Part shown: piece after piece, positions 21,000 through 31,557 of the stretch | Layout: the number at the start of each line of letters is the position of its first letter | How positions within the stretch are numbered: the first letter of the stretch is position 1 | Assembly: GCA_020055645.1 (NCBI GenBank) | Contig: CM034546.1 | Coordinates: 22,134,001 to 22,198,000 of the forward strand | DNA length: 64,000 nt | From: Tomocerus qinae | Taxonomy: Eukaryota; Arthropoda; Collembola; Entomobryomorpha; Tomoceridae | Reading direction: 5' to 3' | Position numbers and translations under genes: made by a program | Notes under the pieces: model-generated | What the model was told of the DNA's origin: nothing | The model's database searches: none | What the model saw: only the letters and a program-made list of their open reading frames with translations

Positions 21000-22930
21000 T
21001 ATTTTAGGACACACTATAGATAAAAATAGCATACATATGCAGGAAAGTAAAGTCGAGGCAATAAAGAAATTTCCAACACCCACCAGCACACAGGAAGCCT
21101 GCCGTATGTGGAGTTTCTTCAATTACTACAAACGTTTTGTGAAAGATTTCTCTAAAGTAGCAAAACACATCACTGAACTTTGGGGAAAATTGAAATCCAT
21201 TTATTTTGTTGGCGTCCAGAACAGGAAGAAGCAATGCGAAAATTGCAAAAAGGCTTGATACATTCTACATCATTAGCACACTATAACCCAGAACTGCCTC
21301 ATATTATTGAATCCGATGCAAGTTTAAAAGGTATAGGGGCATGTTTATCTCAAGTAGATAGTAACAATATAGAAAGACCCGTAGCTTTCGCTTCACGAGT
21401 ATTATCGGATGCAGAATCACGGTACACAAGTCTCGAACGAGAATGCTTAGCATTAGTATTTGCAGTGAGATCCTTCAGAGCATACTTACAAGGTCATCAT
21501 TTTCAGGTCAGAACAGATGCCCACGGGCTCTGTTGGTTAAATAACATCACAGATCCATCATCTAGATTAGCAAGTTACAGTATAAAACTTCAACCCTATA
21601 AATACACTATTACATACAAAAGTGGAAAGTTACATGAAGCCCCGGATTGTCTCAGCCAAGCTCCGTTACCATTAAAAATTGGAGATGAAGAGTTAGATAA
21701 AGAAATACCAGACGATTTTATTTCACCTACCAATACAATTCCTATCGATGAAATTAAAGATATCCAACGTAACGACAAAAATATTTTGCAGATAGTTACA
21801 CTTTTAGAATCTAAAGACAGGGGTCAATTTTTAACAAAGCCAGAAAAACGTATGATTAATAATTATTTCTTGACAGACGGTATTCTTTATTTTCAAAGAT
21901 TTACTCAACTAGAGCCAGTGTTAGTGATTCCCAATACAATGAAAAACATCATTTTGGAGCAGTTCCATGACGAGCCTATTGCTGGTCATACCGGCTATTT
22001 AAAAACTTTAGCCAAAATACAAGAGAGAAAATATTACTGGCCAAAGATGCGGCAGGACATACTTGCGTATGTTTTGTCGTGTCAGAAATGTCAATCTAGA
22101 AAAACAATGACAACTAAAACTGCTGGGTTGCTCAATAGTATTCCTGTTACAGGAATTTTTGAAAGAATAGGTATTGATTTGTGTGGACCATTCCCCAATA
22201 GTAATTCTGGTAACAAATATCTGGTTGTAGCCACTGAATATCTAAGTAAAACAGCTTTTATTAAAGCTATACCAACTAAGGAAACAGACGAGGTAGCCTA
22301 TTTCCTTTTCAAGGAAATAATCTGTAAAATAGGCTGCTTTAAAATCTTACTCAGTGATCAGGGAAAAGAATTTTCTTCTTGCGTAATCGCAAACTTATGC
22401 AAACAACAAGGCATAAATAAACATCAAACTTCACCGTTTCACCCCGCTGCTAATGGTCAGTGCGAGCGGTTAAACAGAACTCTGGCGGTAATGATCAGTA
22501 TGTATGTAGACCCGAAAAATCATTCCGAGTGGGATGAAAGAATAGATGAATTACAGTTTGCCTATAACACTAGTGTACACAACACAACAGGCTTTACGCC
22601 TTTCTTTCTACTTTACGGAATCAAACCGACTTTTCCCATCGATGCTTCACTTTTACCCATCGGTCAAAATGAAGATCGCATTGTCCAGCTAACAAACCTA
22701 GATGAAGCTAGGAAAATTGCAGCGGAAGCAATCCGCATTTCCCAGAAGAAACAGAAAGAACATTTCGACAAAAGCCACCGAGACGTGACGTATAAACCTG
22801 GAGATAAAGTCCGCCTCCAAATTCCAACACGAAAGAAGAACCAATCAGACAAACTACAAAATCCCTTCAAAGGTCCTTTTGTTACCACTAGAGAAATAAC
22901 CCCAGTAACATACGAAGCAAGACTCCTTTA
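21000..22930 (+). pseudogene. RNase H and integrase of the gypsy element
   Basis: The long frame at 21180-22931 carries RNase H (IIESDASLKGIGACL; SLERECLALVFAVRSFRAYL; RTDAHGLCW) and integrase. The integrase has an HHCC zinc site (HDEPIAGHTG ... CQKCQSRK), the catalytic core Asp (GIDLCGPFP), Asp (LLSDQGKEF) and Glu (ANGQCERLNRTL), and a GPF-type C-terminal end (NPFKGPFVTT). All three catalytic residues are intact. The start of RNase H (21000-21260) is out of frame with the rest. Confidence 0.85.
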
Positions 22931-22990
22931 GCCAAAAGGAAGAGAGAAAACAGTTCGAATTCAACATGTCTCTCGAATTAAGCTTCCGTT

Positions 22991-24035
22991 TTTCTCGCTT
23001 GGATTATTGTTAATTTAGATGAGAAAAAATCAAAACACTAAGTCCTTTTGTTTGGGTTCTAATTTAATAAAAATTTTGATTTATTATACAGCGACCGGTT
23101 TCGCATTCTTCGTCATGGCTGTAAATATACAAAATGCAAAAAATGTTTTTACAGAATACACCATATGTCAAATATAAACATTTGAATTAGCACATTTAGT
23201 CAATGAAAGCATATAGTACATAAATCCGTTATGTTATTAATTAGAATATATATAATAACTTAAATATACTTATGCCATTGAAGATTTACCTGTTTCGAAT
23301 AATTATGATACTTTTCAAATTATTGAAACAACAACATACATTCAACATATTGAAAATATAAACCTATACTTTTGTTAAAAGTAAACTAATTCACTGTACA
23401 CTGAAGCCTATAATTTTTTTAGAGTTTCAAATGGTCCCCAAGATTACTCAATAGCATTTGGTCACATTCTAAAATCGGTCTTGCTAAAGCGGAAGAACCA
23501 TCCAACCCCTCTAAAATTTAAAGCTTATCTAAGGATTAGGAGTAATATATTACAGAAACGTCCTCAATTGGGCCGCCGCCATAAATACAAGTAACAAAAG
23601 GGCACCACTTTTTACAATAAAGCTAAGCAGTACTAATTATTTTTAAAGAGGAGCCCTTTTTACCTTTACCCTATAAAGGACTGCCTTTTTAGAAACTTAC
23701 TCCTATAACTTTTTATAAAAAAGTTTAAAAGCAAAAAATGTCATTTTTTGTTCCCTGTGGTCATATGGAAATGTGAATGCCCGGATAAAGAAGTTCAAGG
23801 GCGCATATAGCCTATAACGTAATCTAATCTACATTAATTAGGTATGATTGAGTGATTGAGTCTGCACTCCACACATTTAATGTCCACTTCAGACATTGAT
23901 AATAAAAAAATTGCTTTTATCTACTCCACTGGATCTCATTGCAAATTTGGTATAAAAACCGTGTATAAGTTAGGACAGAGCTTTGTATTAAAGAAAGGTC
24001 ATTTAACACATTATTTTTTTGTCAATTTAAAAAAA
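22991..24035. other. Flank between the gypsy element and the P2X-like gene
   Basis: Holds a phrase cgaccggtttcgcattcttc at about 23092, a type of motif often seen at ends of arthropod retroelements, and an AAAAAGG-rich repeat at 23590-23730. No gene. A frame continuing upstream of the P2X start from 23856 shows no P2X homology. Confidence 0.45.
23590..23730. repeat. AAAAAGG/CCTTTTT repeat, copy 1
   Basis: Contains ccctttttacctttaccc, aaaggactgcctttttaga and cttactcctataacttttta, matching the repeat at 38555-38785, where the same phrases are more regular. Confidence 0.55.
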
Positions 24036-25373
24036 ATGGCAAACATTAAAAAGTCGATTTTGCCGTTTTACGAGACCCCACAGGTGGTAAAGATCCCTCT
24101 TTCTTTTCTGAGTGAAGTGTATTGGGCCATTATAATAATAGGAGCTATAGTTTTGACTTCCTATTTAATCATTTGGAAACAAAACTACCAAACGGAATGT
24201 CCGGTTGATCCGTCTGTCACCATATATGCTAAGGGTCACCTTAATAATTCAATTTATGTCAAACTCGATCCCTCACTGATGTGGTCTTTTTTCGACATAT
24301 CTGACTTGGTCAAAAACTCAGAGGACGGCGGGTTGTATATAAATACCAACATAGGCGTAACAAATCAAACTCAGTCAATTTGTTCAGAACACCCTTATGT
24401 TTTCGGAGCTAGATGTACAGATAATAGCGACTGTGAAACAGGAAAGGAACTTGATCATGGTGTTACTACAGGGAAATGTACTTGTTACCCAGCAGGGGTG
24501 CAAAGAGACTGTGATGTCAAAACGTGTGAAATAAAAGCATGGTGTCCAGTTATTCCCACTGATGAATCCAGGAATAAAATTTACGATGCGAGTAGGTTTT
24601 TTGAAGAAATTGGGAATTTTACTTTTGAAGTGCAAAACTTGGTAGAATTTCCTATGTGTGGGGGCAGTTATTTATTGGACAATACTCATTCAAGAAATCT
24701 ATCTGATTGTATTTACAGCAAAAATGACACAAAGTGTCCAGTATTTCGTCTTCGAGATATTATTGCTGAGTCAGATAAAAGTGCTGACATTTCCAAGATA
24801 GGTGTAACTGGTGGAGAGTTTCTGATAAGCCTAACTTGGAATTGCAATCTGGATGGAAAATCTGCAGATCATTGTTTCCCAACATACAATTTTACAAGAG
24901 TTGACAAAATAAACATGAACAAGTCACAGGAAATTACTTATGCAGGTTTGCCTTATCATCAAGATATTATCTACAATGCATCTGAATCTAGTAATGAAAG
25001 AAAAAGAGTCCAATATTTTGGCATCAAGCTTGTTGTTGCAGTTAATGGCTACGGAAAAAAGTTTTCACCGACTGCCCTTGTTTTAGCGATTGGATCCATC
25101 TTGGGCTACGTAGTCTCTGCCAAAGCTTTCTTAGAATTTGTTGTCGATAAGTTCATTTTTGTATGCAAACCTAGTTGTTGCAGGCGTGATATCCCTGATT
25201 GGCTTAGTAACTATGAACATCGTATGGATTTGGAAAGCCCTGTCCCCGTCACCGTCCCCAACCCGTCCCCGTCCCCCACCCGTCCCGTCCCCGTCCCACC
25301 CGTTATCCAAGAAGATGAAACAGCTCCACTTACAAGCAATGCGCAAACAATGGATTCTACTTCCACACAATAA
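24036..25373 (+). CDS. P2X receptor-like channel, single coding exon, 445 aa
   Basis: P2X receptors are trimeric ATP-gated cation channels of the plasma membrane. The Met at 24036 was chosen because family homology begins there: the N-terminal YETP motif (YxTP, residues 12-15), TM1 at about residues 29-47, an ectodomain with all ten family cysteines (SIC, ARC, SDC, GKC, KTC, AWC, SDC, TKC, WNC, DHC), the signature CEIKAWCPV, and TM2 at about 343-368. The ATP pocket is eroded. Of the two lysines in the vertebrate KVKG motif the first is Tyr64 and only Lys66 remains; the Thr of NFT is kept; the N-F-R motif is replaced by an unrelated stretch (YAGLPYHQ); and the last binding lysine is Gln326. 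The tail has a Pro/Ser repeat and an acidic end. Vertebrate P2X genes have about a dozen exons, so the missing introns suggest a retrocopy or intron loss. The frame is fully open, so it may be functional with altered gating. Confidence 0.85.
   Translation: MANIKKSILPFYETPQVVKIPLSFLSEVYWAIIIIGAIVLTSYLIIWKQNYQTECPVDPSVTIYAKGHLNNSIYVKLDPSLMWSFFDISDLVKNSEDGGLYINTNIGVTNQTQSICSEHPYVFGARCTDNSDCETGKELDHGVTTGKCTCYPAGVQRDCDVKTCEIKAWCPVIPTDESRNKIYDASRFFEEIGNFTFEVQNLVEFPMCGGSYLLDNTHSRNLSDCIYSKNDTKCPVFRLRDIIAESDKSADISKIGVTGGEFLISLTWNCNLDGKSADHCFPTYNFTRVDKINMNKSQEITYAGLPYHQDIIYNASESSNERKRVQYFGIKLVVAVNGYGKKFSPTALVLAIGSILGYVVSAKAFLEFVVDKFIFVCKPSCCRRDIPDWLSNYEHRMDLESPVPVTVPNPSPSPTRPVPVPPVIQEDETAPLTSNAQTMDSTSTQ
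25241..25304 (+). repeat. GC-rich minisatellite coding the P2X-like tail
   Basis: Short units of cccgtcccc and ccgtcccc type encode alternating Pro-Val and Pro-Ser in the cytoplasmic tail. The units keep frame but vary in number, so tail length is probably polymorphic. Confidence 0.6.
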
Positions 25374-26123
25374 GTAGATATAATTTGTTATTTATATTAT
25401 TTAGATCATCAAAGTTATAATTTGGCTATTCAAATGATTAAAATCGTAACTTTTAACGACAACCATTAATATAAGAAAAAATAAAAGTATGACATTGTAA
25501 TTTTGTAATATAGGTACCCGGTTATTGATTACTTACCAAAACTATGTCAGTAGCTGGAGTAGCTGAACAATTTCAGTAGCTTACTTACAAAATATTTGTG
25601 GTGACAATTAAACATGTTTAACAATTAATCCCTAGATTATAGTCATATTTCATTTATATATCAAATGCAAATCAAATAAGGAATACAGTTGGTTCTATTG
25701 TAGTTGGCACATTAGCCTACTTGGTAGCTGCTTAGTCAATGAAAATCCATATCTAACTAGGAAAAGGAGGTTGTTACATTGTTGAAATTAAGATTGAAAT
25801 GTGTCATGTAAAATATTTGTCGATGTATAAGTAAAATGTAAATAAACTCAAGCATATATCAAACTTTTTATCATCAAGCATATTTTACTATCAAGTATAT
25901 GTATATTTTTACTTGTGCCGTATTAGTTTGAGTTTGAGTGTATGGTTCTTCTACTATTTAATCATGATCTACAATTATATAGATATGCATAGATTTAACA
26001 CCAAAACCAAAAAAAAGCTATTCCCTTCCGTATTTTAAGAAGAAGTAGCGCATTCAAATATTTAAACATTACAGGGAAATTGGGAATAACTTGCTTTTCT
26101 CTGATAACCTAAATTATTGTGAA
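25374..26123. other. Intergenic between the P2X-like and cadherin-like genes
   Basis: No gene seen. An aataaa at about 25480-25485 can serve as the P2X-like poly(A) signal. Confidence 0.45.
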
Positions 26124-26132
26124 TATAAAAAG
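26124..26132 (+). promoter_or_regulatory. TATA box (tataaaaag)
   Basis: A consensus tataaaaag lies 112 bp before the ATG of the cadherin-like gene, leaving room for a transcription start at about 26155 and an 5' leader of roughly 90 nt. Confidence 0.5.
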
Positions 26133-26243
26133 GGTGCCCCCGTTCATTTCTTATATCAATTTGAAAATGTCAGTAAAAATTTATTAATTCTACGAAGCAA
26201 AATTTTAATCAAATTTTTTGGGTAGCAACAGTCACTTAAAATC

Positions 26244-27755
26244 ATGAATCCTTGTCGTGTTGTGGCTACCATTTTTTACTTGACCTGTTCATTACCGGTG
26301 TCATTTTCAAATGGAGGTAAGTACACAACCCTTCTATTACATTTACTGTAGAGCTCAATTTTGATAATATGATAATCAATAATTTGATAAAAACACAGCT
26401 TCGCATATCCAATATAAACTTCACAGCAACTCAGGTATTAGGTTTAATGCCTAGGTAATAAGCAAATTGATTGAAGAATTCTAGTTTTTGATATTTAAAA
26501 TTTAGAAATTTATATTGTCCAATTATATTATACTTTTCCTAAATAAAAACATTGTTACGAGTTAAAAAATGCCGAATATGAATAGCGTGCGACTAAAGCT
26601 AAAGAATTATTGGTGGTTTTTATGCAAAAGTAGGCCATAACATGTAAAGGCTATAACTCGTTCCTTATTCATGACACAGTAAAAATCTTTACATTTTTGG
26701 ACTTACTGTATAAAAAACTAGAATGTTTTGTGTTTTGACACGAAACGAGAGAGCTTCAATCGAGCAAAATGAATACAAATAATACAAACCTCAACCTTGT
26801 TCATTTTCATTAGGGAACTGCTGGATGGCTCGTTGGGAAAGGAGCTCATTTCCTGTTGAAGATCGTAATTATTCTACCGATTATCATCTTATGTAAGGGT
26901 TTAACACTTTCTGTTATTTCTGTTATTACTGTATTTAGTACACTCAATCGTATTATAACACAATGGTAAATATGGCAATATTCTTTAAAGTAAGCCCTAT
27001 CTTGCCCATCTAAATTTTAATTCTCATTTTATGTCATTTTATGTTTACACAGAGATGTCGAATCCAAAAACGTCTCATTTGTTGACATTATATACGAAGA
27101 AAATTCCTGGTCAGGTGCAATATCAGCAGAAGTGAATAGAAATAATGCTAGACAATATGTCAAATTTTCTTTACGGGGCGGAACTGGAAACTTGGGAAAT
27201 GCGAAAAGTTTTAGTTTCACCGTGAATGTAATGTGTTATGATGGCACTAATTGGACGTACGAAGCAGATAAAACAGTAAATTTTGATACGGAAGTCAATA
27301 TTTGGGCACCTGAATTTTCCCAAAGCATCTACACGATTTCCTCGGAACTTCCTTGGCCTTTATCAATACCTATAACCCAATTATCAAACATACCAATAAT
27401 CGTTAGGGACCTTGACTATTCACCTACACGTTACAACGTGTCTGTATCTTCTGATTTGGTGAAGGCGACCATTTTGCACTTGGTGTCCCCTTCGAAAAGT
27501 CAATATTACAAAGTGGACATTTTTCTCAATTTTCTTAAAGTAAAAAATGACTGCAATTCATCAAATGACACATCTTTTACGTTAACTGCTACGGATGGTA
27601 TTCATAACACATCTGTAGATATTAACATGAAACTGCGTCCTGCCAAAGGATGTAAACCGTCGTTGAGCTTCAAACAATTGCTAACCAATAAGCAAAAAAA
27701 CAATCTTTATTATAAAACTATTCCAAATTATTCAAATAAATTAACTATAATTTAA
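26244..27755 (+). CDS. Secreted cadherin-like protein, 284 aa
   Basis: Three exons, 26244-26316, 26814-26892 and 27053-27755, join in frame. Donors are gag|gtaagt and cttat|gtaagg; acceptors are tttcattag and tttacacag; the total is 855 nt including the stop. Exon 1 is a signal peptide (MNPCRVVATIFYLTCSLPVS). The mature part has two cadherin-like beta-sandwich units: the first ends in the typical linker APEFSQSIYTIS, and the second has DLDYSP and FTLTATDGIHNTSVDIN, both common in cadherin repeats. The classical calcium motifs (DXNDN, LDRE) are not complete, so calcium binding is doubtful. There is no membrane helix or cytoplasmic tail, so it should be extracellular. It has several N-glycosylation sites (NWT, NVS, NSS, NDT, NTS). 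It could be a complete short secreted protein or the start of a larger gene, but the third exon ends with a stop and a poly(A) signal follows. Confidence 0.65.
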
Positions 27756-28003
27756 TAAGTGAAGAAAAAACCTTCCGATTTGATTTTTTAAGCATACTTA
27801 TATACATAATTTTATCAAACCTACATTTTATGTTAACAAGATAGTATTGTACTTGACTTGCGTTGGCGTTGGCATTGCAAGGTGCAGTGGGATTATGTGT
27901 ACAAATGTTTTATAATAGCGTTCTAGGTTAAGTTATATTATTATTATATATCTGATTGGAATTCTACTGAAAACTTGTATTGTAATGGATAATGTTTGAA
28001 ATT

Positions 28004-28009
28004 AATAAA
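28004..28009 (+). terminator. Poly(A) signal aataaa of the cadherin-like gene
   Basis: Canonical aataaa about 250 bp after the stop codon, followed by an acctacctacctac run. Confidence 0.45.
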
Positions 28010-28348
28010 ACCTACCTACCTACTTGTACTGACGTTACTACAAGAGTATTATTTTATTTTGCATATCGATTGACGTTGATTTGCTAATGCAATAAAATTA
28101 CATTGCTAAAAGTATTTATAATAATATAGAGTTGAAACGACTCATCAATTTCAGTGGTTTAGAGGGAGTGGGCTCGCGCATTTTGCTTTCAAGGAACCTG
28201 CATATATTATGTGTGCAATTGAAGGGCGGAGAGGGTAATCAAAAGAGTGACAGTCAGCACTGCGTTAGACATATGGGCGAGTGGGTTTTCCGTTACGTAA
28301 TATGTGCAGTTATAGCAGTTATGCAATACCAGACATTGATAGATATAT

Positions 28349-28916
28349 ACTGTATGGCACACTAAAAGGTTATCATAGGAGTTTGTATATATAAGCATAT
28401 CATATGGCTATGTAACTACAGAATAATTTGACTTTTTTTAATCAGAGGTGGTCAATATCTTGTCCTTCGGTTGCAATGCATAAAGCTAATTGTTCATCCC
28501 ATTTCCTCTTGTTCCTGCAGTTCTACTTCCAACATTTAAGATACCAGAGAACGATTGGTGACGATTAACCTGACAAAAGAAATAATGAAGTGATTCACGA
28601 GTCAAGAAAATCGAAAAGAGTACCCCAATCAAGAGGTAGGCATCTCCCACACCAGCATACAAAGAATTTTATCCAAAGCCAAACCTCACCAAAAGGCATT
28701 GTTTGATTGGGCAGGCTAAATGATTGTCTCATTGGGCCTTACTTCTTTGATGCCATCGTAAAAGGACACTGAGGTGACCGATCTCTTTTCTGCATTGCAA
28801 CTGCAGGGCGAGATATTGAGCACCTCTGATTAGTAAAAGTTTGTAAGTCAAATTAGTCTGTAGTAAAATAGCCATATACAAACTCCTATGATGACTTTTT
28901 AATGTGCCATACTGTA
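28349..28916 (+). mobile_element. Tc1/mariner-like non-autonomous element, copy 1
   Basis: The ends are inverted copies of about 110 bp beginning (c)tacagtatggcaca and aaaaagttatcatagg. Inside, a plus-strand remnant encodes REVGISHTSIQRILSKAK, a transposase-type helix-turn-helix of the Tc1/mariner kind, then breaks. The same element lies in the opposite orientation at 46430-47020. Confidence 0.75.
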
Positions 28917-29671
28917 GGTAAATTTATTACTTTAATCTCAGTCTGTCGTCAGTGGTTATCTATAGGAATATGTTAAAGTACAATAAATTACATCAAGTGT
29001 AATTTATTGTGTACCTATAAGTGTCAGCGTAAGTTCTACATAATGCATGAAATATAAATATTATAATATTATATCGTACAGAGTTTTTCCTTTTTTGGGA
29101 CGTTGGAGAAGGATAAGTAGTAGCTTAATTGTTATTACTGATTTCAATTCGTGCAATTGATGGGCCTATGATGTCACGTTAATAAAGCTGAACTTGATCA
29201 CTACAAATATAATGACATTTATCAATGATAATTTTATTGTCCGTAATTTTACAAGTCATGGTACAATATATTACTGTTTTTAACATTATTGAAAACCTAC
29301 AAAATACAAAATGTATTACAAGTTTAAAAAACGTATATTTATAGCGGTATCGTAGCGTTAATATAAATATCGACTAATTTATTGACTTTGAAAAAGTATT
29401 AAAGCATATTATATATTAAATATGGATTATACAGTGATGTCATCTATATTATCGAATAATCTAAGATAGGTTCCATTCATTGAGTCGGGCAATGAAAAAG
29501 ACCTTTTCGAGAGCAATGACACAATAGAAAAGGTTCGGTGCAGAATCCAGGAGCACAAACATTGTTTTCATAAGGAAAGCATAAGGTCTTTGCATTATTC
29601 TTCGATTCAATGATTGGATCGAATCTGACTGTAGTCAGGTAATACAAATGTTCTTAATGAGAAGTATAATG
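28917..29671. other. Intergenic, nothing recognised
   Basis: AT-rich DNA without a supported feature. Confidence 0.4.
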
Positions 29672-29732
29672 AGAATTATAAGGATTATTATAAGGATTAT
29701 TATGAGGATTATTATGAGGATTATTATTTTCA
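29672..29732. repeat. 12-bp tandem repeat (ggattattatra)
   Basis: About five units of aaggattattat / gaggattattat. It directly abuts the stop end of the serine-protease pseudogene. Confidence 0.8.
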
Positions 29733-30194
29733 ATCATTTATATCATTCTGGCCACATGCAGTACTATTTACTGCAATTGATATCTGCGAACTGCAATTAA
29801 AGTAGCAGAAATCACCGTCTTCTTGCTGTTCATTCGTCTGCGTTAATAAATCATACCTTCCCTTTCCCTTTCTACAAAATATGTAGTATAAACCCGTAAT
29901 AATGACGATTATGGCTACTAAGGCTATACCCATACCTATTGCAATATGCATAATAATATTTTAGTAACTTCAGTCTTGTCATTTTTGGAGTCAGTTGTTT
30001 TCAGTAGATCGTTTAGATAATGTTGATTAGTGATAACAATTTGTCTTATCCACATTGCAATCTCTTTGTCAAAACGTGTAAAAACTACAGGGGCTGATGC
30101 TGCGGTATACGAAAGAATGCCGCCGGCTTCTGGTAAAAAGCTCCACCGCCGCTGTCACCTCTAGAAAGTGTAGCGTAAGCCGCACATGAGACAA

Positions 30195-30308
30195 ATGAGA
30201 CATTCGCGTAATGCACCAAAAATTTTTGGCTTTTTCCTGGGAAAAATCTTCTCTTTTTCTTAGATTTAGGGGTGGATGGCTGCGACCACCCCGCCCCCTA
30301 CCGGATGC
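30195..30308 (+). repeat. Dispersed MITE-like repeat, copy 2
   Basis: Shares the cgcgtaatgcaccaaaaat ... tttttcttagatttagg ... ccgccccctaccgga arrangement with copies at 2499 and 44803. It interrupts the serine protease upstream of its GDSGG exon. Confidence 0.55.
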
Positions 30309-30339
30309 ATACTTGCTGATTTTCATATATGTCATATTT

Positions 30340-30460
30340 TAGTCGATTTCTGAACACATTCGCCATTAATTACATGTATTCCACATTTTGTGTTACATTT
30401 ATTTTTGACCCTACATGTTCCTAGCGTTGCCATATGGTAACGGGCATTATTTCGGGGGCT
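30340..30460 (-). other. Short cysteine-rich open segment
   Basis: A minus-strand frame encodes MATLGTCRVKNKCNTKC and continues to a further Cys (NGEC), then stops. The Cys spacing is EGF-like but there is only one partial unit and no splice sites I trust. It may be an exon of an unrelated gene caught in the protease locus, or chance. Confidence 0.2.
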
Positions 30461-31557
30461 TTGCAGATTTCAGTCATATGATTAATGTAAAAAATGTTTC
30501 TCTACCCCAAAGTAGTGTGATACTGAAATATCAAATCCGATCTCAAAAAAAATAATTCCGTAACGGATGGGTTAAATTCAAGAACAGGACAGGGATTACT
30601 ATTCCTACCTTTTTCATATTATAATTAATTATACATATCAATTCGTTGGAATAAGAAATGTCAATGAAAGTTATCTTGAAAGTGAACGATAAAAGTTTAT
30701 CGTCAACGTCACGACGACGGCCTTCTAATATGTAGTGTAGATATCTCACATATTTCATATGTATACAGATTGCACATATATATAAAAGTATATAGTGATA
30801 AAGACTAAATTTTATACTAGACCTAACTGTAATACTTAGAACATTGCCACGTAATAGGTACTCGTGACAATTACTAAGGTTTTTCAGAGAATACTGAATG
30901 CCGTGTTATCAGTATGAATCTGGCCAACGAGAATAGTGCACAATATTATTCTCTCTGTATCTAACACTTATTTTATACCTGGGTAAAATAACTAAAAGAT
31001 ATAATACAATGTTAACAGTCAAATAAAAACATTGACCTTTTAAAGAATTTTTTTGAACAGCGTCACCGAATATCAATGGCGTTTCTAAACGTAATATGAC
31101 TAGATCATAAATCAAGGCTTCAATTCTGCAATATAAAAAAAATTAAACATTATAAACTAATAGCTAATATGCTAACTCGTAGTATAATCAATAATTACGG
31201 AATTAATATAATGTCTTACTAGTCCATTTGAGGATGTGAATATTTATTCACGACTTTTCTCTTTTGCTCAGTATTATCACCATTGATGCGGTGGTAACCT
31301 CCGGCAATTACTTCAATGCTACTCAAATCTTGAATATCCTTCAGGCAATGCCCAGCAGTCAGCACTAAAATCTCATTTAGTATGACACCAGTTCAAAGCG
31401 AATGATCGATGTCATTTCCACCATTATAAACTAATCTTACAGTAGACGGATATTCATATCTTAAGGCAGATTCACCATTGTAGACGCCATCAACGGAAGG
31501 GACTATTTTCAACTGAAGGAAAACATTGAAAATAATGACTGCTGCTATATTTTGCAT

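Larger units (their letters stand above)
17186..22990 (+). mobile_element. Ty3/gypsy LTR retrotransposon (decayed internal region)
   Basis: Gag, protease, reverse transcriptase, RNase H and integrase occur in the Ty3/gypsy order. A tract at about 17180-17205 (agtgcaatcggtaacaagtg) resembles a primer-binding site; a purine run near 23020 may be the polypurine tract. At least seven frame breaks and one LINE insertion make it inactive. No envelope-like ORF follows. No LTR pair was found by eye, so the borders are approximate. Confidence 0.85.
29730..31557 (-). pseudogene. Trypsin-like serine protease with C-terminal membrane anchor, decayed
   Basis: Exon 1 (31557-31220) has a signal peptide (MQNIAAVIIFNVFLQLKI), RLVYNGGND and the catalytic-His motif LVLTAGHC. 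An in-frame TGA at about 31390 replaces the Cys that precedes TGVILNE. Exon 2 (31125-31037) carries the catalytic Asp in IYDLVILRL; the codon at the exon junction reads TAA. The following exon is missing: a dispersed repeat occupies its place (30195-30308). The last part has GDSGGGAFY with the catalytic Ser, then a frameshift, GGILSYTAASAPVVFTRF, a second frameshift, and finally a membrane helix (IAIGMGIALVAIIVIITGLY) and a tail starting CRKGKGRYDLL. The intact ancestor would have been a secretory-pathway protease tethered at its C-terminus. Introns are alignable with the paralogue at 33.4-36.8 kb. Confidence 0.75.

Noticed and set aside
22991-23850. 3' LTR of the gypsy element
   Set aside because: I could not find a matching copy upstream of 17180 by eye; an LTR comparison by dot plot would decide.
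31388-31392. In-frame TGA at a Cys position in the serine protease as a selenocysteine codon
   Set aside because: The position is a conserved structural Cys, the gene has other lesions (TAA junction codon, frameshifts, missing exon), and no SECIS element was sought or seen.
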